Shown here: piece after piece, positions 38,561-46,681 of the stretch
How positions within the stretch are numbered: the stretch's first letter is position 1
Layout: every line of letters starts with the position of its first letter
Source of the DNA: Jatrophihabitans_A sp035248685
Lineage (GTDB): Bacteria > Actinomycetota > Actinomycetes > Mycobacteriales > Jatrophihabitantaceae
DNA: 64,000 nt
Assembly: GCA_035248685.1 (NCBI GenBank)
Contig: DATFHF010000064.1
Coordinates: forward strand, 49,612-113,611
Direction: 5' to 3'
Translations under genes and position numbers: made by a program
Notes under the pieces: model-generated
The model's input: the letters and a program-made list of their open reading frames with translations, nothing else
What the model was told of the DNA's origin: nothing
Database searches by the model: none

Positions 38561-41025
38561 CCGCCACCGACGAACGCCCGGCTTCGACCGCCGAGATCGG
38601 GCAAGCCCGCAAGCGCAAGGAAGACCGGCACCTGCTCACCGGTCGCACCACCTGGACCGACAACCTGACGCTGCCCGGCCTGCTGCACCTGGCAATCCTG
38701 CGCAGCCCGGTGGCACACGCCACCATCAGCCACGTCGATGTCTCCCCCGCATTGCAGCGGCCGGGCGTGCTGGCTGCCTTCTCTGGGCAGGATTTCGCCG
38801 ACAGCCAAGGCACCATCCCGTGCGCCTGGCCGGTCACGCCGGACATGGTCAACCCCGGACACCCCAGCCTGGCGGTCAACCAGGTCAACCACGTGGGTGA
38901 GGCGGTTGCCGTGGTGGCGGCCCGGGACAAGGCCAGCGCACAGGACGCGTTGGAGGCCATCGACATCGACTACGAGGCGTTGCCGGTGGTGCTCGACATG
39001 CAGGCCGCGATCGCCGACGGTGCTGACCTGGTGCACGGGCACACCAGCTCCAACCGCTCCTACACCTGGGCCTTCGAGTCCGGCGCGGCCGGTACCGGTG
39101 CATCGATCGAGGACGCGCTGCGCGATGCCGAGGTCACCGTCAAGCGCCGGTTCATCCAGCAGCGGCTGATCCCGGCGTTCATGGAGCCCCGTTCCACCAT
39201 GGTGCAACCGGTCGGGGACGGCTTCACCATGTGGTCGGCCACCCAGATCCCGCACATCCTGCGCACCATGCTGGCGCTCACCCTGGGGGTCCCGGAGCAC
39301 AAGGTTCGGGTCGTCGCGCCGGATGTCGGCGGCGGCTTCGGGGGCAAGCTTCAGGTCACCCCGGAAGAGGTGATCACCGCGCTGGTGGCGCTCAAGCTCG
39401 GCAGGCCGGTCAAGTACACCGAGTCCCGGTCGGAATCGCTGATGAGCGGCCACCACGGTCGCGACCAGATCCAGGACATCACCATCACCGCCCGCCGAGA
39501 CGGCACCGTCACCGGCCTGGACGTGCACCTGCTGGCTGACATGGGCGCCTACCTGCGGCTGGTCTCCCCCGGCGTCCCGGTGCTCGGCGCGTTCATGTTC
39601 AATGCCATCTACAAGTTCGCTGCTTACCGGTTCGTCTGCGAGGGAATCTTCACCAACAAGACGCCGACCGACGCCTATCGCGGCGCCGGCCGTCCGGAGG
39701 CCACCTTCGCCGTCGAGCGGATCATGGACGAGCTGGCACACGAACTCGGCATGGATCCGCTGGAGCTGCGCCGCAAGAACTGGATCACCGAGTTCCCGTT
39801 CACCACGGTGGCCGGCCTGACCTACGACAGCGGCAACTACCAGGCGGCCACCGACCGGGCGATGGAGTTGATCGGCTGGGACGAGCTGAAGCAAGAACGG
39901 GAACACCGGCGGGCCGGCAAGGACCCGGTGCAGCTCGGGCTGGGCATCTCCACCTATACCGAGATGTGCGGGCTGGCGCCGTCCCGGGTGCTCGGCTCGC
40001 TGTCCTACGGCGCAGGCGGTTGGGAGAACGCCGCTATCCGGGTGCTGGCCACCGGCAAGGTCGAGGTGGTCACCGGCTCGTCCGCGCATGGTCAAGGACA
40101 TGAGACGGCGTGGAGCCAGATCGTGGCCGACCAGCTCGGGGTGCCGTTCGAGGATGTCGAGGTCATCCATGGCGACACCCAGTCCTCCCCGAAGGGACTG
40201 GACACCTACGGCTCGCGGTCGTTGACGGTCGGTGCTATCGCGGTGGTCAAGGCGGCCGAGAAGGTGGTTGCCAAGGCGCGCCGAATCGCCGCGCACCTGC
40301 TGGAGGCCAGCGAGGACGACCTGGAGTTCAGCGGCGGCAGCTTCCGGGTCCGAGGCGTGCCGGGTGAGGGCAAGTCGATTCAGGACATCGCCTTCGCCGC
40401 GTTCACCGCGCACGATCTGCCCGACGGCATCGAGCCGAGCTTGGACGCCGACGCCACCTTCGACCCGGAGAACTTCTCCTTCCCACACGGCACCCACCTG
40501 TGCGCGGTCGAGGTCGACACCGAGACCGGCGCCGCCAAGATCCGCAAGTACGTCTGCGTGGACGACGTCGGCGCGGTGATCAACCCACTGATCGTGGAAG
40601 GCCAGGTGCACGGCGGCCTGGCCCAGGGCATCGCGCAGGCGCTCTACGAGGAGGCGATCTACGACTCGGACGGCAACCTGACCACCGGCACGTTCGTCGA
40701 CTACCTGGTGCCGTCGGCGGCGGATCTGCCGAGTTTCACGACAGATCGGACGGTGAGTCGGTCGACCACCAACCCGCTCGGGGTGAAGGGTGTCGGCGAG
40801 GCGGGCACCATCGCCTCGACCCCGGCGGTGGTCAACGCCATAGTGGATGCGCTGCGGCCGTTGGGCGTGCATGACGTGCAGATGCCGTGTACCCCGGAGC
40901 GGATTTGGCGGGCGATCAACGGCGCGGAGCAGTCCGACCGGGATCCGTCCGGCACGGTGGCCTACGGCGGCGCGAGTACCACCACCTCTGACGGATCCGG
41001 CGGATCGGATGGTGATCAGCTGTGA
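38557..41025 (+). CDS. coxL: form II CO-dehydrogenase-like large molybdenum subunit (CoxL), 822 aa
   Basis: Catalytic subunit of a xanthine-oxidase-family hydroxylase. It binds molybdopterin cytosine dinucleotide through APDVGGGFGGK (residues 254-264), the Gln-type loop GQGHETAWSQI (512-522) and the GVKGVGEAG motif, whose Glu748 is the catalytic base. The active-site loop is PTDAYRGAGRPEA (AYRGAGR, 373-379), the form II signature. Form I CO dehydrogenases instead carry AYxCSFR with the copper-binding Cys. True CO oxidation is therefore uncertain; form II enzymes may act on CO weakly or on other carbonyl, N-heterocycle or aldehyde substrates. It is coupled to coxS before and coxM after. Confidence 0.95.
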   Translation: MTATDERPASTAEIGQARKRKEDRHLLTGRTTWTDNLTLPGLLHLAILRSPVAHATISHVDVSPALQRPGVLAAFSGQDFADSQGTIPCAWPVTPDMVNPGHPSLAVNQVNHVGEAVAVVAARDKASAQDALEAIDIDYEALPVVLDMQAAIADGADLVHGHTSSNRSYTWAFESGAAGTGASIEDALRDAEVTVKRRFIQQRLIPAFMEPRSTMVQPVGDGFTMWSATQIPHILRTMLALTLGVPEHKVRVVAPDVGGGFGGKLQVTPEEVITALVALKLGRPVKYTESRSESLMSGHHGRDQIQDITITARRDGTVTGLDVHLLADMGAYLRLVSPGVPVLGAFMFNAIYKFAAYRFVCEGIFTNKTPTDAYRGAGRPEATFAVERIMDELAHELGMDPLELRRKNWITEFPFTTVAGLTYDSGNYQAATDRAMELIGWDELKQEREHRRAGKDPVQLGLGISTYTEMCGLAPSRVLGSLSYGAGGWENAAIRVLATGKVEVVTGSSAHGQGHETAWSQIVADQLGVPFEDVEVIHGDTQSSPKGLDTYGSRSLTVGAIAVVKAAEKVVAKARRIAAHLLEASEDDLEFSGGSFRVRGVPGEGKSIQDIAFAAFTAHDLPDGIEPSLDADATFDPENFSFPHGTHLCAVEVDTETGAAKIRKYVCVDDVGAVINPLIVEGQVHGGLAQGIAQALYEEAIYDSDGNLTTGTFVDYLVPSAADLPSFTTDRTVSRSTTNPLGVKGVGEAGTIASTPAVVNAIVDALRPLGVHDVQMPCTPERIWRAINGAEQSDRDPSGTVAYGGASTTTSDGSGGSDGDQL

Positions 41026-41879
41026 TCCCGGCAGCCTTCGACTACATCCGTCCGGCCAGCGTGGCCGAGGCGGCCCAAGCACTGGCCGAGGCGGGCGAGG
41101 ACGGCAAGATCCTCGCCGGCGGCCAGTCGCTGTTGCCTATCCTGCGGCTCCGATTGGCTTATCCAGAAACGGTAATCGACCTCGGCCGGATCGCCGACCT
41201 GGTCGGTGCGCGCGATGACGGGGACGCCATCGTGATCGGCGCGATGACCACGCACGACGAGGTGCTGCACGACGACCTGGTCGCCCGGCATGCGCCGTTG
41301 CTGGCGCAGGCCACCCGGACGGTGGCCGACCCGCAGGTCCGACACCTCGGCACCTTCGGCGGTTCGCTGGCCCACGCCGATCCGGCCGGTGACCTGCCGT
41401 CGGTGGCGCTGGCGCTGGATGCCGAGCTGCGGGTGCAGTCCAGCGCCGGTGAGCGCACCATCGCCGCCCGGGACTTCTTCAGCGGCTACCTGACCACCGC
41501 GTTGGAACCGGGCGAGATCCTGACCTCGATCCGGATCCCGAAGTTGGGCGATGGCTGGTCGACGCACTACGAGAAGTTTCAGCGGGTGGCCCAGGCCTGG
41601 TCGATCGTGGGCGTGGCCGCGGCGGTGCACCGGTCCAACGGCACCATCAGCGAAGCCCGGATCGGGTTGACCAATATGGGTTCCACTCCGCTGCGGGCTC
41701 ATCTGGTCGAACAGGCGCTGGCCGGCGCGGACGCGTCGCTGGAGGCGGTCAGCCGGGCCAGCGCACAGGCCGCCGAGGGCACCTCGCCGCCGTCGGACCT
41801 GTCGGCGCGGGCGGACTACCGGCGGCACCTGGCAGGCGTGCTGACCAGGCGCGCGGTGCTGGCCGCGGCCGGCATCTGA
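41022..41879 (+). CDS. coxM: molybdenum hydroxylase FAD subunit (CoxM-like), 285 aa
   Basis: Medium subunit carrying FAD and passing electrons onward. The FAD_binding_5 signatures are AGGQSLLPILRLRLAYPE (AGGQS, about residues 32-36) and LGTFGGSLAHADPAGDLP (TFGGSLAHADP, about 109-119); the CO_deh_flav_C domain follows (EKFQRVAQAWSIVGVAAAVH). GTG 41022 overlaps the coxL stop by four bases (GTGA), so S, L and M are made in stoichiometric series. Length is normal and no residue of the flavin motifs is missing. Confidence 0.95.
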   Translation: MIPAAFDYIRPASVAEAAQALAEAGEDGKILAGGQSLLPILRLRLAYPETVIDLGRIADLVGARDDGDAIVIGAMTTHDEVLHDDLVARHAPLLAQATRTVADPQVRHLGTFGGSLAHADPAGDLPSVALALDAELRVQSSAGERTIAARDFFSGYLTTALEPGEILTSIRIPKLGDGWSTHYEKFQRVAQAWSIVGVAAAVHRSNGTISEARIGLTNMGSTPLRAHLVEQALAGADASLEAVSRASAQAAEGTSPPSDLSARADYRRHLAGVLTRRAVLAAAGI

Positions 41880-41892
41880 GCGGGGCGCACTC

Positions 41893-42567
41893 GTGCAGTT
41901 GGAGCACACCTTCACCGTTCCGGCCGACATCGAGCAAGCCTGGATGGTGCTGCTCGACATCGAACGGATCGGGCCATGCCTGCCCGGTGCGACCATCGAC
42001 AGCGTGGACGGCGACGACTTCACCGGGACGGTCAAGGTCCGGGTGGGGCCGATTGGCTTGACTTATCAAGGCAAAGCCAGCTTCGTCGAGAAGGATGCGG
42101 CGGCGCACCGGGCGGTGATCCGCGCCCAGGGCAAGGACACCCGAGGTAACGGCACCGCCAACGCCACGGTCACTGCGACGCTCAGTTCGCAGGACGGCCA
42201 AACCCAGGTGGTGGTGCAGACCGACCTAAACATCACCGGCCGGCCGGCGCAGTTCGGCCGCGGCGTCATGGTGGATGTCGGTAACAAGCTGATCGGCCAG
42301 TTCGCCGATTGCCTGGCCGGCAAGCTAACCGCTTCCGCCGAGCCCGCTCCCCCCGAGCCCGCTCCCCCCGATCGTGCAACTTCTTCCGGCGCTGAGCCCG
42401 TAGAAGATGCACGATCGCGCAGTGGGTCGCCGGCGCACGCGGCCCCGACTAGCGAGGCGCAACCCATCGACCTGCTCGGCTCCGCCGGCCCGGCACTGGT
42501 GAAGCGGCTCGTCCCCTTAGCGGTGGTCGCCGTCGTGCTGTTCGTCATTCTGCGCCGCCGCCGCTGA
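41893..42567 (+). CDS. coxG: CoxG-like membrane-recruitment protein, 224 aa
   Basis: SRPBCC-fold CoxG family protein (residues 1-145: QLEHTFTVPADIEQAWMVLL, GPCLPGATIDSVDGDDFTGT, GNTANATVTATLS-type strands). It is followed by a Pro/Glu/Ser linker (about 150-205) and one C-terminal membrane helix LVPLAVVAVVLFVILRRRR with positive stop-transfer residues. CoxG proteins anchor CO dehydrogenase to the membrane and help quinone coupling. Part of the linker is encoded by a near-perfect 16-bp inverted repeat. GTG 41893 is 13 bases after coxM; it is the last gene of the cluster. Confidence 0.92.
   Translation: MQLEHTFTVPADIEQAWMVLLDIERIGPCLPGATIDSVDGDDFTGTVKVRVGPIGLTYQGKASFVEKDAAAHRAVIRAQGKDTRGNGTANATVTATLSSQDGQTQVVVQTDLNITGRPAQFGRGVMVDVGNKLIGQFADCLAGKLTASAEPAPPEPAPPDRATSSGAEPVEDARSRSGSPAHAAPTSEAQPIDLLGSAGPALVKRLVPLAVVAVVLFVILRRRR
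42369..42417. repeat. near-perfect 16-bp inverted repeat inside coxG
   Basis: Arms CGATCGTGCAACTTCT (42369-42384) and AGAAGATGCACGATCG (42402-42417) match at 15 of 16 positions with a 17-base loop. It lies in frame within the disordered linker of CoxG, where extra residues are tolerated. This suggests a palindromic mobile repeat that landed in a coding region. Confidence 0.7.
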
Positions 42568-42711
42568 CCACCCTCGGTCGACAGCTACAAAACGGATAGA
42601 ACGTCTATTGACACTTCGCACCGATTGACCAAGGCTCACTCAATCGTCGGTTCTATCCCCTACGTCCCCCGAGCAGCCTCGCGCTGCCCCCAACCGCGAA
42701 TCGAGGCTGCC

Positions 42712-43182
42712 ATGCGCAAATCGTGGGCACTGTTGCTGACCCCCGTCCTGGTCATGTTCTTCTTGATCCTCGGCAACCCGTCCGCCAACGCGTTCGGCGC
42801 TGAGATGCTCGGCTGCAGCGTCGACAGTGCCGCCTGGACCGCCAAGGCGTGCTCCGGAGGCGGTTCGGACAGCTCCGGGCCGCACGTGATCCACTATGCG
42901 GCGCAGAACCTGTCCGGCAGCTACTCGATGAACTGGACTCCGCACAATGGCTTCGGCCAGGTCATTACCGCCTCCTGCGGCAGCGGTACCGTGATCAACT
43001 GCATCTGGAGCGGATGTACCGCGTCATCGACAACCTGCGATATCGGGGCAGGCCAATTCCTTCAAGACAAGTCGTTCGTGGCGACCGTGGAGCTGACCCA
43101 ATCCGGTCAGACCAGATCCATTTCAGCGAACGCGGTCATCTACGGTACCCCCGGCTGTCGGACCATCTCTGGGTGTTCATAG
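42712..43182 (+). CDS. small secreted protein, 156 aa
   Basis: Exported protein of unknown function. Signal peptide RKSWALLLTPVLVMFFLILG with likely cleavage after SANA, then a mature part of about 125 residues with seven to eight Cys (GCSVDSAAW, KACSGGGSD, ASCGSG, NCIWSGCTASSTTCD, GCRTISGCS), which must form several disulfides outside the cell. Beta-type segments (HVIHYAAQNLSGSYSMNW, SFVATVELTQSGQTRSISA) suggest a small beta-sandwich. GAGG stands before ATG 42712. It begins 144 bases after coxG and is convergent with the exonuclease gene; no operon partner. Confidence 0.8.
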   Translation: MRKSWALLLTPVLVMFFLILGNPSANAFGAEMLGCSVDSAAWTAKACSGGGSDSSGPHVIHYAAQNLSGSYSMNWTPHNGFGQVITASCGSGTVINCIWSGCTASSTTCDIGAGQFLQDKSFVATVELTQSGQTRSISANAVIYGTPGCRTISGCS

Positions 43183-43199
43183 CTGTCGGCCGGCCGCCC

Positions 43200-44291
43200 T
43201 CAGTCGAACAGCGAGAGCTGGTTGGCGGCCAGCGCGGCCCGGCCGGTGAGTTCCCGCTTGCGTAGCGGCGGAAACCGCCGACCGGAGTAGCTGTCGGTCA
43301 TCGTCGGAACCCAACTCGGCACCGGAGCCGGACGGGGCGGCGGCGGTCCGTCCTGATAGGCCAGTGTTCGCAACGCGGCCGGCGCGGTCCAGGTGAGCCG
43401 ATGCGCGGCATAGACCGAACGCACCGCATCGACGTCCAGCGGCAGCACGCCCGGTCCGGCGGCCAGATCCAGCCCTAGCTCCAGGTCGTCGTGCATGATC
43501 ATGACCTGGCAGTTCAACTCCCAGGCCGCCCGGGAGGCCGGCTCGGCCAGCCGCCTGGCCAGTGCTGGACCGACCGCGGCCCGCACCAGCGCGCCGGACC
43601 CGGCCAGATCCTCGAAGACCGCATGCGCCGAACCGCAGGCGGCCAGCAGCTTGGCCGCGATCTTCGGCCCGATGCCTCGGATGCCGGGCAGGTTGTCGGA
43701 CGGGTCGCCGCGCAGTGCGGCCAGATCCCGGTACTGGGCCGGCTGGATGCCGAGCATGGTGACGAACCGCTCGGTGGTCAGCACCGGTGAGGCTTCCACT
43801 CCGCCGTTGATGATCCGCAGCACCCGGGTGTGCTCGTCGATCAACGGGAAGGCGTCCCGGTCCGAGGTCATGATCACGGTTCGGGCACCCATGGTGGGTG
43901 CATGCCGGGCGGCCGAGGCCAGTACATCGTCGGCCTCCAGACCATCCGGGACGACCACCGCCAGCCCGAGCTCGCGGGTCACCTCGGCGGCGGTCCGCAA
44001 CTGGCTCACCAGGCTGTCCAGCTTCTCGGTCCGGCCGGCCTTGTACTGCGGCCAGCGGTCCCGGCGGATGCTGCGATCCGGATCGTCGAAGCCGATCACG
44101 ATGGCGGCCGGGCAGATTCGCTCGGCGGCCGCCACCAACTGGGTGAGCAGCCCGCGGATCGCCCACAGCGGCCGGCCGTCCGGTGAGCGCAGGCCGGTGG
44201 CCGCCTGCGAATGGAAGCTGCGGTGCACGAGTGAGTTGCCGTCGATGGCCAGCAGCACCGGCGGCTGCTCGTCCAGGCCCTCGACCGTCAT
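43200..44291 (-). CDS. 5'-3' exonuclease (Pol I N-domain-like flap nuclease), 363 aa
   Basis: Stand-alone 5' nuclease with the PIN-like and helix-hairpin-helix domains of the Pol I N-terminus. Metal ligands are visible in LLAIDGNSLVHRSF, VIGFDDPDRSIRRDRWPQYK, DGLEADDVLASAAR and MTSDRDAFPLID; the HhH/H3TH segment is LRGDPSDNLPGIRGIGPKIA. Expected role: removal of RNA primers or flaps at Okazaki fragments and in repair. The last residues are QLSLFD, an exact bacterial sliding-clamp-binding pentapeptide type (QLxLF) at the extreme C-terminus. ATG 44291 is preferred; an in-frame start three codons earlier exists. Confidence 0.92.
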   Translation of the reverse strand: MTVEGLDEQPPVLLAIDGNSLVHRSFHSQAATGLRSPDGRPLWAIRGLLTQLVAAAERICPAAIVIGFDDPDRSIRRDRWPQYKAGRTEKLDSLVSQLRTAAEVTRELGLAVVVPDGLEADDVLASAARHAPTMGARTVIMTSDRDAFPLIDEHTRVLRIINGGVEASPVLTTERFVTMLGIQPAQYRDLAALRGDPSDNLPGIRGIGPKIAAKLLAACGSAHAVFEDLAGSGALVRAAVGPALARRLAEPASRAAWELNCQVMIMHDDLELGLDLAAGPGVLPLDVDAVRSVYAAHRLTWTAPAALRTLAYQDGPPPPRPAPVPSWVPTMTDSYSGRRFPPLRKRELTGRAALAANQLSLFD

Positions 44292-44349
44292 GGCTATCAC
44301 TCTGCCATCGCCGGCCGACAGGAACTCCGCGTACCCGTAAGGTCAACGC

Positions 44350-45000
44350 ATGGTTCGTCTACCGATGCCGGGCCCGGCCGACGTGCTGCGGTTCGCCGAA
44401 CGCGGATACGCCGCCATGGAACAGGCACTCGGCCTGGTACCGCGAGTGGCCGAGTTGGTCGGACAGCTTGAGCGGATCGCCGGCCGGGCCGAGGCGGCAT
44501 TGGACGGCCTCGACCAGACCCGGCAGCGGGCCGACCAGCTGATCGATCGAACCGGCGGCCTGCTCGGCGATACCGAGCGAGTGCTCAGCGCGGCGACGAC
44601 GCTGGTCGGTAAGACCGACCAGGTGGTGGCCGGCGCCCAGGCGGTCAGCGGCCGGGCCGGTGAACTACTGGACAAGTTCGAGCCGACGCTGGGCCAACTG
44701 GCGCCGATCGCCGACCGGCTTGCCGCCACAACCAGCCCGGCCGAGGTGGACGCCGTCGTCCTGCTGATCGACACCATGCCGGAGCTGGTCGACCGGCTAC
44801 GCAAGGAGATTCTGCCGATCCTGGCCAGCATGACCGACGTGGCACCGGACCTCCGGGAACTGCTCGACACCACCAAGGAGTTCACCACCGTCCTCGGCTC
44901 GCTGCCCGGCCTCGGCCGGATCAAGAAGCGAATCGAGGAGCACGAGGAGGAGCACGATCGCGAGCGGGCCGAGATCGAGGCATCGGTCGATCGGCCGTGA
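44350..45000 (+). CDS. coiled-coil/helical protein, 216 aa
   Basis: Almost entirely helical, soluble protein with heptad-like spacing through residues 35-130 (LERIAGRAEAALDGLDQTRQ, TERVLSAATTLVGKTDQVVA) and a highly charged end (IKKRIEEHEEEHDRERAEIE). Actinobacterial homologues of this kind have often been mislabelled as RuBisCO large subunit; nothing here supports that name. It has no signal peptide or membrane helix. Its stop overlaps the HipA-like kinase start by four bases, and that gene overlaps the DUF3037 gene, so the three form a coupled operon. Confidence 0.75.
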   Translation: MVRLPMPGPADVLRFAERGYAAMEQALGLVPRVAELVGQLERIAGRAEAALDGLDQTRQRADQLIDRTGGLLGDTERVLSAATTLVGKTDQVVAGAQAVSGRAGELLDKFEPTLGQLAPIADRLAATTSPAEVDAVVLLIDTMPELVDRLRKEILPILASMTDVAPDLRELLDTTKEFTTVLGSLPGLGRIKKRIEEHEEEHDRERAEIEASVDRP

Positions 45001-45770
45001 TCGCTGAGGTTCGGGCGACCCGTTACGTCACGCCGTTGCGGGAAGGCGGCTCGCTACCCGGCATCGTCGAGGCGGACGACTTCGGCACGTACGTGGTGAA
45101 GTTCCGCGGCGCCGGCCAGGGCGTGAAGGCGCTGGTGGCCGAGGTGGTGGTCGGTGAGCTCGGCCGCCGACTGGGCCTGCGGGTGCCGGAACTGCGCGCA
45201 TTGCAACTCGATGCCGCGATCGGACGCTACGAGGCCGACGAGGAGGTGCAGGATCTGCTGACCGCGAGCATCGGGCTGAACCTGGCGGTGGACTTTCTGC
45301 CCGGCTCGTTCGGCTGGGACGCCGGTTACCCCACCGATCCGGACGAGGCGGCCCGGGTGCTCTGGCTGGACGCGTTCACCGCCAACGTCGACCGCAGCTG
45401 GCGTAACCCGAACCTGCTGCTGTGGCATCGGGAACTGTGGCTGATCGATCACGGCGCCGCGCTGTACTTCCACCACAGTTGGGACGGCCCGACGGCCAGC
45501 GCCGAACGGTTCGCCGGACAGCCTTACGACGTAGCCGATCACGTGTTCGCCGACCGGTTGGCCGAGTTGCCGGCGGCCGACGCCGAGTTGGCAGCCCGGG
45601 TCGACCGGGCGCTGTTGACCGAGGTACTTGCCGAGGTGCCCGACGAGTGGTTGGAACCGTCGGCGAACCGGCCGGATTCGGCCGCGGTCCGGGCCGGTTA
45701 CCTGGAGTACCTGCTGGCTCGGCTCGAACAGCGGACCGCGTGGCTACCGGCGCCGGCGGGCCGGCGATGA
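44997..45770 (+). CDS. HipA-like kinase family protein, 257 aa
   Basis: Member of the HipA_2-like family, distantly related to the HipA kinase fold. Seen: YVVKFRGAGQGVKALVAEVV with the nucleotide-site Lys, the central segment LWLDAFTANVDRSWRNPNLL (kinase-like Asp/Asn-rich loop) and LWLIDHGAALYF, equivalent to the metal-binding Asp motif. It is shorter than classical HipA and lacks the HipB antitoxin next to it; instead a DUF3037 gene follows with an ATGA overlap, a constant pairing in many bacteria. Target and biological role are unknown; toxin activity should not be assumed. Confidence 0.85.
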   Translation: MIAEVRATRYVTPLREGGSLPGIVEADDFGTYVVKFRGAGQGVKALVAEVVVGELGRRLGLRVPELRALQLDAAIGRYEADEEVQDLLTASIGLNLAVDFLPGSFGWDAGYPTDPDEAARVLWLDAFTANVDRSWRNPNLLLWHRELWLIDHGAALYFHHSWDGPTASAERFAGQPYDVADHVFADRLAELPAADAELAARVDRALLTEVLAEVPDEWLEPSANRPDSAAVRAGYLEYLLARLEQRTAWLPAPAGRR

Positions 45771-46186
45771 CTGACGAAGCGATGACCGGCGAAGCGATGT
45801 CGGCGCAAGATGCGGTGCCGTTCCAGTACGTGGTGCTGCGCTGCGTGCCGCGGGCCGATCGCGAGGAGTTCGTCAACGTCGGGGTGGTGCTCTACGCCCA
45901 GTCCGTCGATTACCTCCAGTGCGCCGGGCAGTTGGACGAGGCCCGGTTGCTGGCGCTGGCCCCGGATCTGGACATCGCCGCGGTGCAGTCGGCGCTGGAC
46001 GTGGTGTCCGCGACCTGTCGGGGCGAGCAGGCGATGGGTCCGGCGGCGCAGGCCGGGCCGGGGCAGCGGTTCGGTTGGCTGGCCGCACCGAAGAGCACGG
46101 TGATCCGGCCGGGCCCGATCCACGGCGGGCTGACTACTGACCCGGACGTCGAGCTGGCCCACCTGGTGGACAGACTCGTTCGCTGA
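45767..46186 (+). CDS. DUF3037 protein, 139 aa
   Basis: DUF3037 family: the core FQYVVLRCVPRADREEFVNV followed by GVVLYAQSVDYL is the conserved N-terminal half, and the end VELAHLVDRLVR is typical. It has a small alpha/beta fold, cytoplasmic. The first 18 residues before PFQYVV are variable, so translation might also begin at the later ATG (MSAQDAVPFQY). Conserved adjacency to HipA-like kinase genes suggests that the two proteins act together, possibly as regulator or substrate adaptor. Confidence 0.88.
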   Translation: MTDEAMTGEAMSAQDAVPFQYVVLRCVPRADREEFVNVGVVLYAQSVDYLQCAGQLDEARLLALAPDLDIAAVQSALDVVSATCRGEQAMGPAAQAGPGQRFGWLAAPKSTVIRPGPIHGGLTTDPDVELAHLVDRLVR

Positions 46187-46198
46187 ACCGCACCGGAC

Positions 46199-46681
46199 TC
46201 AGCTGGGCCAAACGTCCTGAGCCAGCTCGTCCTGATCCTGCTCGTTGGTGTCCTGCTGGTTCAGGTCGTCCTCGTCGACGATATGCATCGCGGCCTCCTC
46301 AGCACTGGCCGCGCTACCGGCCTTGCCGACGTCCTGCGCGATCGCGTCGGACTCCTCATTCGGATGGGTGCCCTCGTCGGGTGCTACCAGCCGGCCGGCA
46401 CGCGGCCTCGGCATGCCGTTCTCGACCAGGATGTCGGCGTTGACGTCGACGTCGGGCTCCTCCTGCGCCAGCCGTTGATCGAGGGACTCACCTTCCCGCT
46501 GCTCGGCCAGCGTGGTGCCGTACCGGGTGTTCTTCGGTTCGTAGTCCGGCGGGTCCCAGCGGGTTTGCTCCGGTTCGTCCAGGCTTTCCAGGGTGCCGTC
46601 GCCGGTCAGGTTCTCCGCCGGGTCCAGGTACTCGGCGTCCTCGACGCCGTCCTCATACACCGAATCTCCAAATTCACTCAT
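46199..46681 (-). CDS. DUF5709 protein, 160 aa
   Basis: Very acidic, probably largely disordered cytoplasmic protein of the DUF5709 family. Conserved blocks: WDPPDYEPKNTRYGTTLAEQ, REGESLDQRLAQEEPDVD and EESDAIAQDVGKAGSAASAE, with an end rich in Asp/Gln. ATG 46681 is chosen because AGGAG stands seven bases before it. It is preceded by, and overlaps by eight bases, a 26-residue open frame built from a dispersed repeat. It is probably co-transcribed with the SRPBCC gene upstream. Function unknown; stress-related roles are sometimes suggested for the family but not shown. Confidence 0.85.
   Translation of the reverse strand: MSEFGDSVYEDGVEDAEYLDPAENLTGDGTLESLDEPEQTRWDPPDYEPKNTRYGTTLAEQREGESLDQRLAQEEPDVDVNADILVENGMPRPRAGRLVAPDEGTHPNEESDAIAQDVGKAGSAASAEEAAMHIVDEDDLNQQDTNEQDQDELAQDVWPS

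Noticed and set aside
38473..41082. Minus-strand open frame of 869 codons across coxL
   Set aside because: Antisense shadow of coxL; no recognisable domain, and the plus strand has all molybdenum hydroxylase motifs and coupled gene overlaps.
44350..45000. Protein considered as RuBisCO large subunit, as homologues are sometimes named
   Set aside because: All-helical coiled-coil composition, 216 residues, and no RuBisCO catalytic motif.
44997..46186. HipA-like gene and following small gene considered as a HipBA toxin-antitoxin system
   Set aside because: The small gene is DUF3037, has no helix-turn-helix, and follows rather than precedes the kinase.
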